Positions 38,909-48,721 are shown, counted from the stretch's first letter. The stretch is 64,000 nt of DNA from Terriglobia bacterium (GCA_020073375.1 JAIQFG010000013.1:1-64000), one strand, 5' to 3'. Notes: generated by a model not told the origin, from the sequence alone. Program-made: numbers and translations.

Positions 38909-39070
38909 TTAGTCGCAGCAGCCGCACGCGCAACCACAACCGCACCCATCGCCGCAATTACAATCACTGGCGCACGAAGCCGCAGTCTTGCAGTTGCAAC
39001 TGGCTCCGCAGGAGCAGTGAGAGCCTTCCTGGCAACGGCAGCTATTTCGATCATTGGAGTTCTTTGTCAT
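38909..39070 (-). CDS. Metallothionein-like Cys-rich peptide
   Basis: 53 aa MTKNSNDRNSCRCQEGSHCSCGASCNCKTAASCASDCNCGDGCGCGCACGCCD; 15 Cys, mostly CxC. Confidence 0.65.
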   Translation of the reverse strand: MTKNSNDRNSCRCQEGSHCSCGASCNCKTAASCASDCNCGDGCGCGCACGCCD

Positions 39071-39292
39071 TTGAGTTTTCCTTTCTGGTTCAGCGCCGCT
39101 TATCGCGCTGTTCATAAGTGCTGACGCAGAGGGTCGACTTTGATTACACTCCTTTTTTGAAGAATGAGCGGGGCACGGAACAGTTTCGTTTGCGGGATGC
39201 CGCAGAAAGGAAGATCTGCTGTTTGCAGGATTGGTGTTTGTACACTCAACCCTTGGGTGCGCCTTACCTCATGAAATTACATGGGTTAAAAG

Positions 39293-39424
39293 TGGAGGCG
39301 GGGGGAGTTGGAATAAGAAGATCTGTTGAAAACAAATAAGTTGCTAATTTTTCAATACGCTCAAAACGCACAGGACTCAGGAATTGCGGTTTTCACACAC
39401 GTAATACACACGCGAAAATTCTCT
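39293..39424. repeat. 132-bp direct repeat, copy 1: tmRNA 3'-end core plus shared cassette end (att-like site B)
   Basis: TGGAGGCGGGGGGAGTTG matches the ssrA 3' end (18 nt); the rest aligns gap-free to 46176-46307 with about 12 mismatches counted by eye. Confidence 0.85.
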
Positions 39425-39914
39425 CCAGGCGCTCCAAACAACGCACGAAATATGTTGATTGCGAAGTGGTAGATGAGGTTAACTTCCGGTTAGCGCATGA
39501 TCCGACCAGAATTGGTCGCGAGCGTCACTGAAGCTTGCAACTTCCCACAAGCGGACTTCTGGCCCGGAAAGGCTATTGTCCAATTTCCGATTTGCGCATA
39601 ATACGGCCATTGACCGGTTTTCACCTCGCCGGGACGCGACTGGCAATCGCCAGGTGATTTATCAAGGCTGATCCGGAGAAATGCGACCAAACCCGATAGT
39701 TGCGATAGCAGCTCACTGTACCGAGGCGTTCCCAATCTGCGCTAACAATTCTTGATGGCTGATATTGCAAAGATCGTTTGATGTCAGCATCCTCCGAAAA
39801 TTACTCTAACCATAACTAGCGGGCGTTGCAGAACAGGATCGCAGCTCCATCGATTAACAGCAATGACCAGGCGCGGGGACCCCAGTTGGCGTTTCCGTTG
39901 ATTTCTGAAATTGT

Positions 39915-40934
39915 TTATCCAGCCGATATCGGTAGAGGAATCGGCGACACTTTGCGTTCATTTCTGTAACGGGCTGGAGGTAAGCCAAATTCGCGCTTGA
40001 AAGCACGATTGAACGCGGCCTCTGATTCGTAGCCAACATCCGCAGAGATTTCGGCGATCCCGCGAGGGGTTGTGTTGAGCAAGCGCGCGGCGAGCTGTAG
40101 CCGCCAGCGCATTAAGTAGGTTATGGGTGGCTCTGAAAGGTATCGATTGAATCGCTCCAATAAGGTCGTACGTGAAAGTCCGACTTCCTTCGCGAGGTCA
40201 GCCAGGGTCCACGGAAAATCCACTCGACTGTGTAGAATCGCCAGACACTTTCCCACGATCGGATCGCGGGCGGCAGCGATCCATCCCGATTCCAGCTCTG
40301 GAAGCGCCTCGATGTATCTCCGCAATGTGTCGACAAACAATGCCTCGGAGAGCTTTGACAGCATGGCCTCGCTGCCAGCCCGTCCTGATGCTGTTTCCTC
40401 TACAAGGTGGAGAATCGAGTTCTCCAGCCATTGGCCCGAGCGATCGGTTCTAAGGCTGACTTTGAAAATCTTGGGAAGTCCTTCCAGGATCGGTTTGGAC
40501 AACAGAGGGTCGAATGCCATGTACCCACAGATGAAGCGCGTGACCTCACCGCATCCTCCGGCCTTCATCGGAGTCAAATCGTGCCTTATGAACTTCTGGA
40601 TAATCGCCGAGATCTCCACCGCCGGGACGCCCATGCCGCTGCCCATCTGATGCGCATGTCCATGCGGGAAAATAACCACCTCTCCTGCTTCCATCGAAAG
40701 GGCCCCGCCTTCGTTCAAGCGAACCTTAGCCCTGCCTTCGAGCAGGAGATGATAGACGATGAGATGAGGTGCTCCGGGTGAAAGGGTGGGAGCAATTTTG
40801 CTGGATTCCGGAGCTGAGATCTGCCACGGCGCCGAGAACTCCGCTCTGAAAAACACTGCGCCCTTCAGTTTGACTCCGCTCAGGATTTCGGAAAAAGCGT
40901 CCATCAATGAATGCTCCGGATTCGCGGCAAACAT
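39915..40934 (-). CDS. AraC family transcriptional regulator (cupin_6 N-terminal domain)
   Basis: C-terminal HTH LADLAKEVGLSRTTLLERFNRYLSEPPITYLMRWRLQLAARLL...IAEISADVGYESEAAFNRAFKREFGLPPARYR. Confidence 0.9.
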   Translation of the reverse strand: MFAANPEHSLMDAFSEILSGVKLKGAVFFRAEFSAPWQISAPESSKIAPTLSPGAPHLIVYHLLLEGRAKVRLNEGGALSMEAGEVVIFPHGHAHQMGSGMGVPAVEISAIIQKFIRHDLTPMKAGGCGEVTRFICGYMAFDPLLSKPILEGLPKIFKVSLRTDRSGQWLENSILHLVEETASGRAGSEAMLSKLSEALFVDTLRRYIEALPELESGWIAAARDPIVGKCLAILHSRVDFPWTLADLAKEVGLSRTTLLERFNRYLSEPPITYLMRWRLQLAARLLNTTPRGIAEISADVGYESEAAFNRAFKREFGLPPARYRNERKVSPIPLPISAG

Positions 40935-41069
40935 TATCGGGACCGCTGCAAAGAGATCTGCCTAGATTGGACTCAGAGTCAATGAACCCGTGCTGCTGAG
41001 CATGGTCAAGCCCTCGGATACTGCATAGGATTCTACCCGTGGCGCACAAATCGCGCAACAATCCTGAAA

Positions 41070-42095
41070 TTGAAAGGGAGGGAAATGACAATGAATCCAT
41101 TTAGCACGACTACCGCTTTTCCAATTCAGTCTGAACAATACGCGAGCACCGTGGCAGCTTCGAAGCGCGTCCGTTGGGACATCGATCGAGACGTCATCCG
41201 CGGCCGCGATTTTGATATGGACCACAAACTGCTACCGGACTCGATCTCCGGAATCCGGCAATTTGAATTTCTGGATAAACCGGAAACGCGAATGCTGAGC
41301 CAGATCCAAGGACGCACCTATGCGAACATGTTCGGCTTGGTAGAACGTTTCATCAATTGCAAGGTTCTTGAATTGAGCCGGCATCACTGCACCGGCGATC
41401 AAGTCGCGCTGGAGGCGCTCATTCGCTTCAGCGACGAAGAGCTCAAGCATCAGGAGCTGTTCCGCCGCATTGAACAAATGATCGCCGGGAAGATGCCCTC
41501 GGGGTATCACTTTGTGGCGCAACCGAACGAAGTGGCGAGCGCGGTACTGTCGAAGTCTACTTGGTCGGTGATGGGGTTGACGTTGCTGATTGAGCTCTTC
41601 ACGCAAACCCACTACCTCAAAAGCATCGAGCCCGACCAGGAATGCTCTCCGCTTTACAAAGACGTTTTTCTGTATCACTGGAAAGAAGAATCTCAGCACG
41701 CGAGAATCGACGAACTCGAGTGGATTCGCGTGAATGCATTGATGTCGCCCGAAGAACGTGACCGCGCGGTAGACGACATGATCGAACTGGTGATGGCCGT
41801 GGACGGTATCGTACGAGCCCAGGCGGCAGCCGACCTCGACTACTTCTTGAAGATAAGGGGCGGCGCATTCTTTGAGGAGAACATCGCGCGCCTGCATGAG
41901 GGCGTGCTAGCGGCCTACCGCTGGCAGTACATTCTATCGGGTGCCGGAGAACGGCGCTTTCAGAAGGTTTTGCGAAGCTTGACCACGGACGATCAGCTCC
42001 GGCGCATCGAAGAGGCGATCGCGCCCCTTGCGGCCCTTGCCGAGCCGGTCGAGAAGGCGACGAATCGTGCTCAACCCATCCATGTCAGCACCTAA
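41070..42095 (+). CDS. Ferritin-like / diiron protein of unknown function
   Basis: Paired ExxH motifs DEELKHQELF and KEESQHARIDELEW in a helical protein. Confidence 0.6.
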   Translation: MKGREMTMNPFSTTTAFPIQSEQYASTVAASKRVRWDIDRDVIRGRDFDMDHKLLPDSISGIRQFEFLDKPETRMLSQIQGRTYANMFGLVERFINCKVLELSRHHCTGDQVALEALIRFSDEELKHQELFRRIEQMIAGKMPSGYHFVAQPNEVASAVLSKSTWSVMGLTLLIELFTQTHYLKSIEPDQECSPLYKDVFLYHWKEESQHARIDELEWIRVNALMSPEERDRAVDDMIELVMAVDGIVRAQAAADLDYFLKIRGGAFFEENIARLHEGVLAAYRWQYILSGAGERRFQKVLRSLTTDDQLRRIEEAIAPLAALAEPVEKATNRAQPIHVST

Positions 42096-42295
42096 GCCCA
42101 GTAAGCATCGGCAGAAATGCCAGGCTTTGCTTCCCTCGACGCCAGAGGCAGTGAGAGTCTTCGCCGGGAGCTCGACGCGCTGTGGTCTTCTCACAATAGA
42201 GCTGGCCTGGGTTCCACCACCGTCTTCGCTGAATATCTGGAAGTGATTGGAGTTCGATCTTAGATGAAGTTTCAGCCGTTTATAAAGGAGATCTA

Positions 42296-43063
42296 GTGAA
42301 CAACCCACATGAACTGGTCCAACATTTGGAGAAAAACCCCCAATTGCCCAAGGGGGGTGGCGATATACTTTCCGTTTACGGCGTCGAGTCATGCCCGTTC
42401 GCCTCGGGCGATATCCTGTGTAGCCGGCACGTCCTGGCTTCATCGTTCGGTCCGGCGTACACGGCCGTTTGGCATCGTGATCCGGACGGCGACTGGCACT
42501 TCTATCAAGATGTTCCGCCTCGGCAAGGCTGCGCGCGCTTTTTCGGCAAAGCGCTTGCAGACATCACTGTGCGGCCGATAGAGACCCACTGGGACGGACC
42601 ACGGCGGCTGCGCATCGTTGTGCCAGGTCGTATTGAGTGGCAGTTCGATCTCAGTTCGACGCTCGCTACACGGGCGATGAACCTAATGGGGAGCTTGATG
42701 CCCGACACTCTTTGGAAGAATCCAACTGTCCTGGCCGCAATGGCGCCTGTCGCAGGCGTTGCTTTGGGGGCGGGTAAACTGCGGTTGACCGGCCGGGCGC
42801 CGAACGGCCAAAGCTTCATCGCAAACCCGCTGTGGATTTGGACAGTGCCCAGCGCCAAGGCTACCATCGACGGGCGCAACCTTGGTGCGGTTATGCCTAT
42901 GGGGGAACAATCCAAGCTGGGCGACTTCTGGATACCGCGCACCGGGCTGTTCGCGATCGGTCGTGCGTTCTTCGATGCATTCGACCCGGAGATTCATTCT
43001 GCAGCAACAAGTCGAACCGAGTATGCAGCATCTGATTCATCAACAAAGTTCGCTGCCGCATAG
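42296..43063 (+). CDS. Hypothetical protein
   Basis: 255 aa, GTG start preceded by ggag SD (aaaggagatctagtg). Confidence 0.6.
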   Translation: MNNPHELVQHLEKNPQLPKGGGDILSVYGVESCPFASGDILCSRHVLASSFGPAYTAVWHRDPDGDWHFYQDVPPRQGCARFFGKALADITVRPIETHWDGPRRLRIVVPGRIEWQFDLSSTLATRAMNLMGSLMPDTLWKNPTVLAAMAPVAGVALGAGKLRLTGRAPNGQSFIANPLWIWTVPSAKATIDGRNLGAVMPMGEQSKLGDFWIPRTGLFAIGRAFFDAFDPEIHSAATSRTEYAASDSSTKFAAA

Positions 43064-43137
43064 CAATTGAGTCGTTCCAGCGTGGGCAGCGAATCGCTGG
43101 TCGACCAAAATCCCAGAATAATAAAAGGAGACAAAAT

Positions 43138-43665
43138 ATGTCATCACAGACCACGGCCACTCACAAAATCAAGGGCTCCATAGGTCGTCGGGCGGAATTA
43201 TTGGCGGATCGCATCGAGGAAGGCGCTGCCGGCCTAGCTGCCTTTGCTGAAGGACTATCGGAAGTGGATTGGAGTACGCCGGTGTCAGGATCGGACCGTC
43301 GTCCGGTCGGTGTCACCGTGCACCATGTCGCGAGCGTTTATCCTATTGAGGTTGATCTCGCGCGGGCAATCGCCAGCGGCAAGGCCGTTACGGATGTCAC
43401 GTGGGAAGTTGTCGCCCAGTTGAACGGAAAACATGCACAGGAAAATGCCGGGGTGACCAAAGCTGCCGCGCTTGAGCTCTTGCGCCGGAACAGCCGTGAG
43501 GCGGCTGCTGCGGTCCGCGCGTTCACGGATGAAGAATTGGATCGTGCCGCGCCATTCTCGCTAAGTTTCGGCGCGCCTGTCACCGCGCAGTTCGTCATTG
43601 AGGATCATGCACTCAGGCACAGCTGGCACCACTTGGCGCGCATACGCACAGTTTTGGGCCGGTGA
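43138..43665 (+). CDS. DinB/MDMPI-like superfamily protein
   Basis: Four-helix pattern with His triad (VTVHHVASVYP ... EDHALRHSWHHLARI); aaaaggag SD. Confidence 0.65.
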   Translation: MSSQTTATHKIKGSIGRRAELLADRIEEGAAGLAAFAEGLSEVDWSTPVSGSDRRPVGVTVHHVASVYPIEVDLARAIASGKAVTDVTWEVVAQLNGKHAQENAGVTKAAALELLRRNSREAAAAVRAFTDEELDRAAPFSLSFGAPVTAQFVIEDHALRHSWHHLARIRTVLGR

Positions 43666-43669
43666 CCTT

Positions 43670-44500
43670 ATGATGCGCACCCCGAAATTGATGGCCGTGC
43701 TCGCCCACCCCGATGACGAATCCCTAGGGGTGGGTGGCACGCTCGCAAAATACGCATCCGAAGGCGCGGACGTCTTTCTGCTGACCGCCACCCGCGGGGA
43801 TAGTGGCCGCTTTCGTGGATATCGTCTTGACGATCCTCAGCACCCCGGCCCGTTGGCGCTAGCGAACATCCGCGAGGCTGAGTTGCGCGCTGCCGCCTCA
43901 GTTTTGGGCGTGCGCGAAGTCTCAATCCTCGACTACCACGATCAGCATCTCGACCGGGCGAATCCACGCGACGCTGTCACCACTATTGTCGGACACATAA
44001 GGCGGGTGCAGCCCGACGTCGTCTTGACGTTCGGACCCGACGGTGCTTATGGGCACCCCGATCATATTGCGATTTCCCAGTTCACGACGGCGGCCACAGT
44101 CGCCGCAGCCGACCGGGCGTTTCCATGCGATGAGATCGAAGCTCTACAGCCGCATGCGGTGTCGAAGCTTTACTACATCGCATGGCCAGAATCGACTTGG
44201 AAAGCTTACCAGTCGGCTTTCCGGAAATTAGTCTCGACAGTCGATGGAATTGAACGACAGGCCGCGCCGTGGCCGGACTGGGCGATTACCACTGTAATTG
44301 ATACGCGGAGTTTCTGGTCGACTGTGTGGCGGGCGATCTGCTGTCACGAATCGCAGGTGACCGCCTACGGGCGGTTGAAAGATTTGTCGCCGGACGATCA
44401 CGAAGCGTTGTGGGGACAGCAATCGTTCTATCGTGTATTCAGCACCGTGAACGGCGGACGAGGGCGGGAAACAGATCTGCTGGAAGGGATACGACCGTGA
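43670..44500 (+). CDS. PIG-L family deacetylase
   Basis: MMRTPKLMAVLAHPDDESLGVGGTLAKYASEGADV...HPDHIAIS. Confidence 0.88.
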   Translation: MMRTPKLMAVLAHPDDESLGVGGTLAKYASEGADVFLLTATRGDSGRFRGYRLDDPQHPGPLALANIREAELRAAASVLGVREVSILDYHDQHLDRANPRDAVTTIVGHIRRVQPDVVLTFGPDGAYGHPDHIAISQFTTAATVAAADRAFPCDEIEALQPHAVSKLYYIAWPESTWKAYQSAFRKLVSTVDGIERQAAPWPDWAITTVIDTRSFWSTVWRAICCHESQVTAYGRLKDLSPDDHEALWGQQSFYRVFSTVNGGRGRETDLLEGIRP

Positions 44501-46041
44501 CGAAAGAATCTGCAACAAAAGAGTCATTCGTGAATGGCGATTCCGACCGGCATGCGCCGCTCGCGATGGACGCCGCGACTTTTCGCGAGCTGGGACACCG
44601 ACTCGTAGACCAGGTTGCTGGGTTTCTCGAATCATTGCCACTTGGTCCTGTGACGCGTGATGAGTCTCCGTTGGTGGTGCGCGACGCACTCGACCTCATA
44701 GGTCCACTCCCGCAATTAGGGATGGATCCGGCGGCGCTACTGGAACAGACGGCGCAATTTCTCTTCAGTAATTCACTTTTCAATGGACACCCGCGTTTCT
44801 TCGGATACATCACCGCGCCACCGGCGCCGATCGGGATCCTCGGCGACTTTCTCGCGGCCGCGGTGAACCCTAACGTTGGCGCATGGACACTCTCGCCAGC
44901 TGCCACCGAAATTGAATCTCAAACCGTGCGATGGATCGCCGAACTCATTGGCTACCCCGTAGATTGTGGCGGGCTGCTCCTCAGCGGCGGCAATATGGCG
45001 AACTTCGTCTGCTTCCTGGCTGCACGCACAGCCAAGGCGGGTTGGGATGTCCGCGAGCGCGGCGTTTCTGGAGATTCGGGCCACAGGCTTCGCGTGTACT
45101 GCTCGGGCGAAACGCACACTTGGATTCAGAAGGCCGCAGACCTTGGCGGCCTCGGTACTGAATCAATCCGATGGATTGCCACCGACGGGAAACTACGGAT
45201 GGACGTCGCCGCGTTACGCCATCAAATCGAAGCGGATACCGCAGGGGGGGATGTCCCATTCCTAGTCGTCGGAACTGCTGGATCGGTCAGCACCGGGGCG
45301 GTCGACCCTCTTCCAGAGATAAGCGCACTCTGCAAAGAGTACGGGATCTGGTTCCACGTCGACGGAGCCTATGGTGGCTTTGCGGCCGCGGTTCCTCAGG
45401 CGCCCGACGATTTACGAGCGCTGAGCCAAGCCGATTCGGTCGCAGTTGATCCGCACAAATGGCTCTACGCGCCGCTCGAAGCCGGATGCGCGCTGGTGCG
45501 CGACCCGGAGGCGCTGCGCGCGGCGTTCGCGTATCACCCGCCGTACTATCATTTCGAGGAGCGCGTGACGAACTACGTCGACTATGGTCCCCAGAACTCG
45601 CGCGGTTTCCGTGCCCTTAAAGTGTGGCTTGCCCTGAAGCATGCCGGAGCCGCCGGGTATCGCAAGATGATCGCCGACGATATTCGCCTGTCTCAAGCCA
45701 TGGCTCAGGCGGTCAGCCGCCATGCGGATTTGCAGCTCATGACCCAGGATTTGAGCATTACGACCTTCCGCTTCGTGCCGCGCGATCTTCGAACGAATCT
45801 CACAAAACCGCAGGTGGAACTTCATCTCGACGCGCTCAACCGTGAGCTAGTCGATCGGCTGCAGCGCGGAGGTGAAACATTTGTCTCCAACGCCGTAGTC
45901 AGCGGCCACTACGTGTTGCGCGCCTGCATTGTGAACTTTCATACCGCTCAAACGGACGTGGAAGCGGTGCCGGACATCGTCGCGCGAATCGGCCACATGG
46001 TGGATGCTGAGCTGCGCCCGACGAATTCACAGCCCGAATAG
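44497..46041 (+). CDS. PLP-dependent group II decarboxylase (aromatic-L-amino-acid decarboxylase-like)
   Basis: GTG start overlapping the PIG-L stop; HPRFFGYITAPPAPIGILGDFL, WFHVDGAYGGFAA, DPHKWLYAPLEAGC (PLP-Lys motif). Confidence 0.88.
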   Translation: MTKESATKESFVNGDSDRHAPLAMDAATFRELGHRLVDQVAGFLESLPLGPVTRDESPLVVRDALDLIGPLPQLGMDPAALLEQTAQFLFSNSLFNGHPRFFGYITAPPAPIGILGDFLAAAVNPNVGAWTLSPAATEIESQTVRWIAELIGYPVDCGGLLLSGGNMANFVCFLAARTAKAGWDVRERGVSGDSGHRLRVYCSGETHTWIQKAADLGGLGTESIRWIATDGKLRMDVAALRHQIEADTAGGDVPFLVVGTAGSVSTGAVDPLPEISALCKEYGIWFHVDGAYGGFAAAVPQAPDDLRALSQADSVAVDPHKWLYAPLEAGCALVRDPEALRAAFAYHPPYYHFEERVTNYVDYGPQNSRGFRALKVWLALKHAGAAGYRKMIADDIRLSQAMAQAVSRHADLQLMTQDLSITTFRFVPRDLRTNLTKPQVELHLDALNRELVDRLQRGGETFVSNAVVSGHYVLRACIVNFHTAQTDVEAVPDIVARIGHMVDAELRPTNSQPE

Positions 46042-46175
46042 GCCGGCGCTGCCTAGGTGAAGCTGATCGGCCCGTGCCACTCGCTCGAAATGCAAAGTAA
46101 TCCTCGGACCGTCGTCCGCATAGATGAATCTAGGCCTCTTAAATGCATCTAAACTATTCATTATAACGTATTTAT

Positions 46176-46307
46176 TGGAGGCGGGGGGGGGTGGAATAAG
46201 AAGGTCTGTTGAAAACAAATAAGTTGCTGATTTTTCAATACGCACGAAACGCTCTGACCTCAGGAATTGCGGTTTTCACACACGTAATACACACGCGGAG
46301 ATTCTCT
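46176..46307. repeat. 132-bp direct repeat, copy 2 (att-like site C)
   Basis: See 39293-39424; core slightly decayed (TGGAGGCGGGGGGGGGTGG). Confidence 0.85.
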
Positions 46308-46320
46308 GGCGCGAGGGAAC

Positions 46321-46908
46321 TCACGGCACGGTGACAACGATCGCAGCGCAGGGCTTCCGGCTTACTCGCCGGTAAGAATGCGGCAGCGAGGAATCGAAAT
46401 AGATCGAGTCTCCTGAATCGAGGATGTGGTCTTCCGTTCCGATATGCAACTCCAACTTTCCGCGAAGGACCGATAGGAACTCGACACCGGGATGATGATG
46501 CGGGCGGGCCTTTCCGGGCTGGAGAGGCTGGAACTCGGCATGGTAAGCGTTCAGCTTGCGCTCCACGGCAGCAAAGTCCAGCGATTCAAAATAGAAAGAA
46601 ATATCACGCCCATCGGGCCTTTCTGGGAAACGCTTGCGCTGGCCACGACGGACGATCCCAACAATGTGCCGCTTCTGGTCGTCAGAGAAAAAGTACTCTA
46701 GGCCAACACTGAATACCAAGGAGATGCGCAAAAGCGTCGGCAGGGTTGGGAAAAGTTTCCCACGCTCAACCTTGGAAAGCATCGCCGCCGACAAGCCTGT
46801 GTGCCGGCCCAATTCAACGAGTCCCATCTTCTTTTTCAGGCGCAGCGCGCGCAGCTTATCTCCAATGGCGTACTCGCTCAATCCCTTAGCCAGCGTGTCT
46901 GACAGCAC
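46321..46908 (-). CDS. XRE-family regulator with C-terminal cupin domain
   Basis: IGDKLRALRLKKKMGLVELGRHTGLSAAMLSKVERGKLFPTLPTLLRIS; cupin PHHHPGVEFLSVLRGKLELHIG. Confidence 0.88.
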   Translation of the reverse strand: MLSDTLAKGLSEYAIGDKLRALRLKKKMGLVELGRHTGLSAAMLSKVERGKLFPTLPTLLRISLVFSVGLEYFFSDDQKRHIVGIVRRGQRKRFPERPDGRDISFYFESLDFAAVERKLNAYHAEFQPLQPGKARPHHHPGVEFLSVLRGKLELHIGTEDHILDSGDSIYFDSSLPHSYRRVSRKPCAAIVVTVP

Positions 46909-47065
46909 GAATTCCCTCCGTATTTAACCAGGAAGCAAAAAGTTCACGAAGATTTAACTCCGAATTACTCGACTTTGATTTTCGCGCGTATTTGCCTTGC
47001 AGTCAAACTATTTATCTCTATAGTTAAAAATGTTGTGAGCAACAAACACTTAAAGTCTGGAGGAA

Positions 47066-47308
47066 ATGATGATGAAGAAATTGGACATTCTCGCAGCCAT
47101 CCTTGTGGTGGTAGGTGCGCTCAACTGGGGATTGGTGGCTGTCGCTCGTTTCGACCTGGTAGCAGCAATCTTCGGAATGAAGTTCGGGGAAATCTCGGTA
47201 TTCAGCGGAATCGTCTACGGACTCGTCGCTCTGGCGGGACTCTATCAGGGACTGGGTTGGAAGGCTATTCAACACCGGTGGCACGGGGAGCCAGCGCTCC
47301 AGCGTTAG
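47066..47308 (+). CDS. DUF378 family membrane protein
   Basis: KLDILAAILVVVGALNWGLVAVARFDLVAAIFG...IVYGLVALAGLYQ; aggagg-like SD. Confidence 0.8.
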   Translation: MMMKKLDILAAILVVVGALNWGLVAVARFDLVAAIFGMKFGEISVFSGIVYGLVALAGLYQGLGWKAIQHRWHGEPALQR

Positions 47309-47540
47309 CGATAGCCGCGTTGAATTTTCAGAACCGAAGCGACCGATTCAAAGTGATTAGGACAGATATCCTCCGCAGCAGCGGCCTCATTGACTCTGTT
47401 GTGTTTCCGAAGTAGGTCCGCAAGAGGTCTTATGGGGCCCCGTTCAGAAACTGCATGGGGCCCCGTATTACCTGCGATTGCAAGAGATACCGAAAAGTTC
47501 TTGGCGAGAGTGAAGGAAGCGCCATCGAGAGGAGATAGAT

Positions 47541-48161
47541 ATGATTTTGGAGTCCGAAATCCAGAAAAACCAAAACATTGCTTTGCTTTTGGAAGAGGGG
47601 ACGCGGACGGATCGGTTGGAGTCGATTATCCGTGAATTGATTACGGAACTCGGGATGGATCTTGCCGACCAACACTTTAAGGGGACTCCAGCAAGGGTGG
47701 CACGCCTTTATCGTGAACTCACTCGAGGACAGCGTCTGAATCCTGCTGCTATTCTGAAAACCTTTCACTCGAAACACAGTGAGCTCATCGTCGTTTCGGA
47801 TATCAATTTTTACTCTCTGTGCCCGCATCATTTACTTATTTATCGGGGAAAGATGCATTTCGGCTATTTGCCGGACGGTAGGATCGTGGGCCTATCCAAG
47901 ATTCCCCGCTTGATTCAGACAATGGCGTCCCGCCCCATCGTACAAGAAGACCTTGTGTCAGAGATCGCGGATACTTTCATGTCGGTTGTGAAGCCGTTGG
48001 GTTGTGTGGCTCGCGCTACAGGCAGGCACGACTGCGTTGCCGTCCGCGGAGTGAAATGCCATGAGGCTCAGATGACAACCGTAGCCTTGCGAGGCCTCTT
48101 TCGCGAAAAATCTTCGCTGGTGGAAGAGTTTCACCAGGTCTTAACGAGGGTCGATAAGTAG
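47541..48161 (+). CDS. folE: GTP cyclohydrolase I
   Basis: SICPHHL-type LCPHHLLIYRGKMHFGYLPDGRIVGLSKIPRLIQ; CVAVRGVKCHEAQMTT. Confidence 0.9.
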   Translation: MILESEIQKNQNIALLLEEGTRTDRLESIIRELITELGMDLADQHFKGTPARVARLYRELTRGQRLNPAAILKTFHSKHSELIVVSDINFYSLCPHHLLIYRGKMHFGYLPDGRIVGLSKIPRLIQTMASRPIVQEDLVSEIADTFMSVVKPLGCVARATGRHDCVAVRGVKCHEAQMTTVALRGLFREKSSLVEEFHQVLTRVDK

Positions 48162-48237
48162 CTTGCTCATTGTGCCCGGGATTGAATTGCGAGAATCGAG
48201 AGACTACTCTGGAGCTTACATTCTGTCCAAATCATCT

Positions 48238-48690
48238 ATGCGACTTATTTTGTGCATCGTAGTTTGCCTTGGAGCTGCAGGGCTCGGGTCGTTATGGACC
48301 ACGCCAGCGCTTCGCCCGTGGTATGCCAGTTTGAGCAAGCCCCGCTGGACTCCTCCCAATTGGCTATTTGGGCCTGTCTGGACAATCTTGTACGTAGCGA
48401 TGGCAATCGCAGCTTGGCTGGTTTGGTGGAGGGTTGGACTGACAGCAGTTCCGATGCAACTCTTCCTGCTGCAATTGCTGCTCAATGTCGCGTGGTCCGC
48501 ACTGTTTTTTCGGCTGCGAGCTCCGGGCGCAGCCTTTGCCGAAATCGTCATGCTGTGGTTGGCCATCCTGGCGACATCCATCGAATTCTGGAGAGTAGTT
48601 CCGGCCGCAGGCTGGTTGCTCTTGCCTTATTTGATCTGGGTTAGCTATGCGACAGCGCTCAACTTTTCAATTTGGCGGTTGAACGCCTGA
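48238..48690 (+). CDS. TspO/MBR family protein
   Basis: WYASLSKPRWTPPNWLFGPVWTILYVAMAIAAWLVW...NVAWSALFF. Confidence 0.9.
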   Translation: MRLILCIVVCLGAAGLGSLWTTPALRPWYASLSKPRWTPPNWLFGPVWTILYVAMAIAAWLVWWRVGLTAVPMQLFLLQLLLNVAWSALFFRLRAPGAAFAEIVMLWLAILATSIEFWRVVPAAGWLLLPYLIWVSYATALNFSIWRLNA

Positions 48691-48721
48691 TCGTGTTCGA
48701 TACGACTAAAGGAATATCTCA

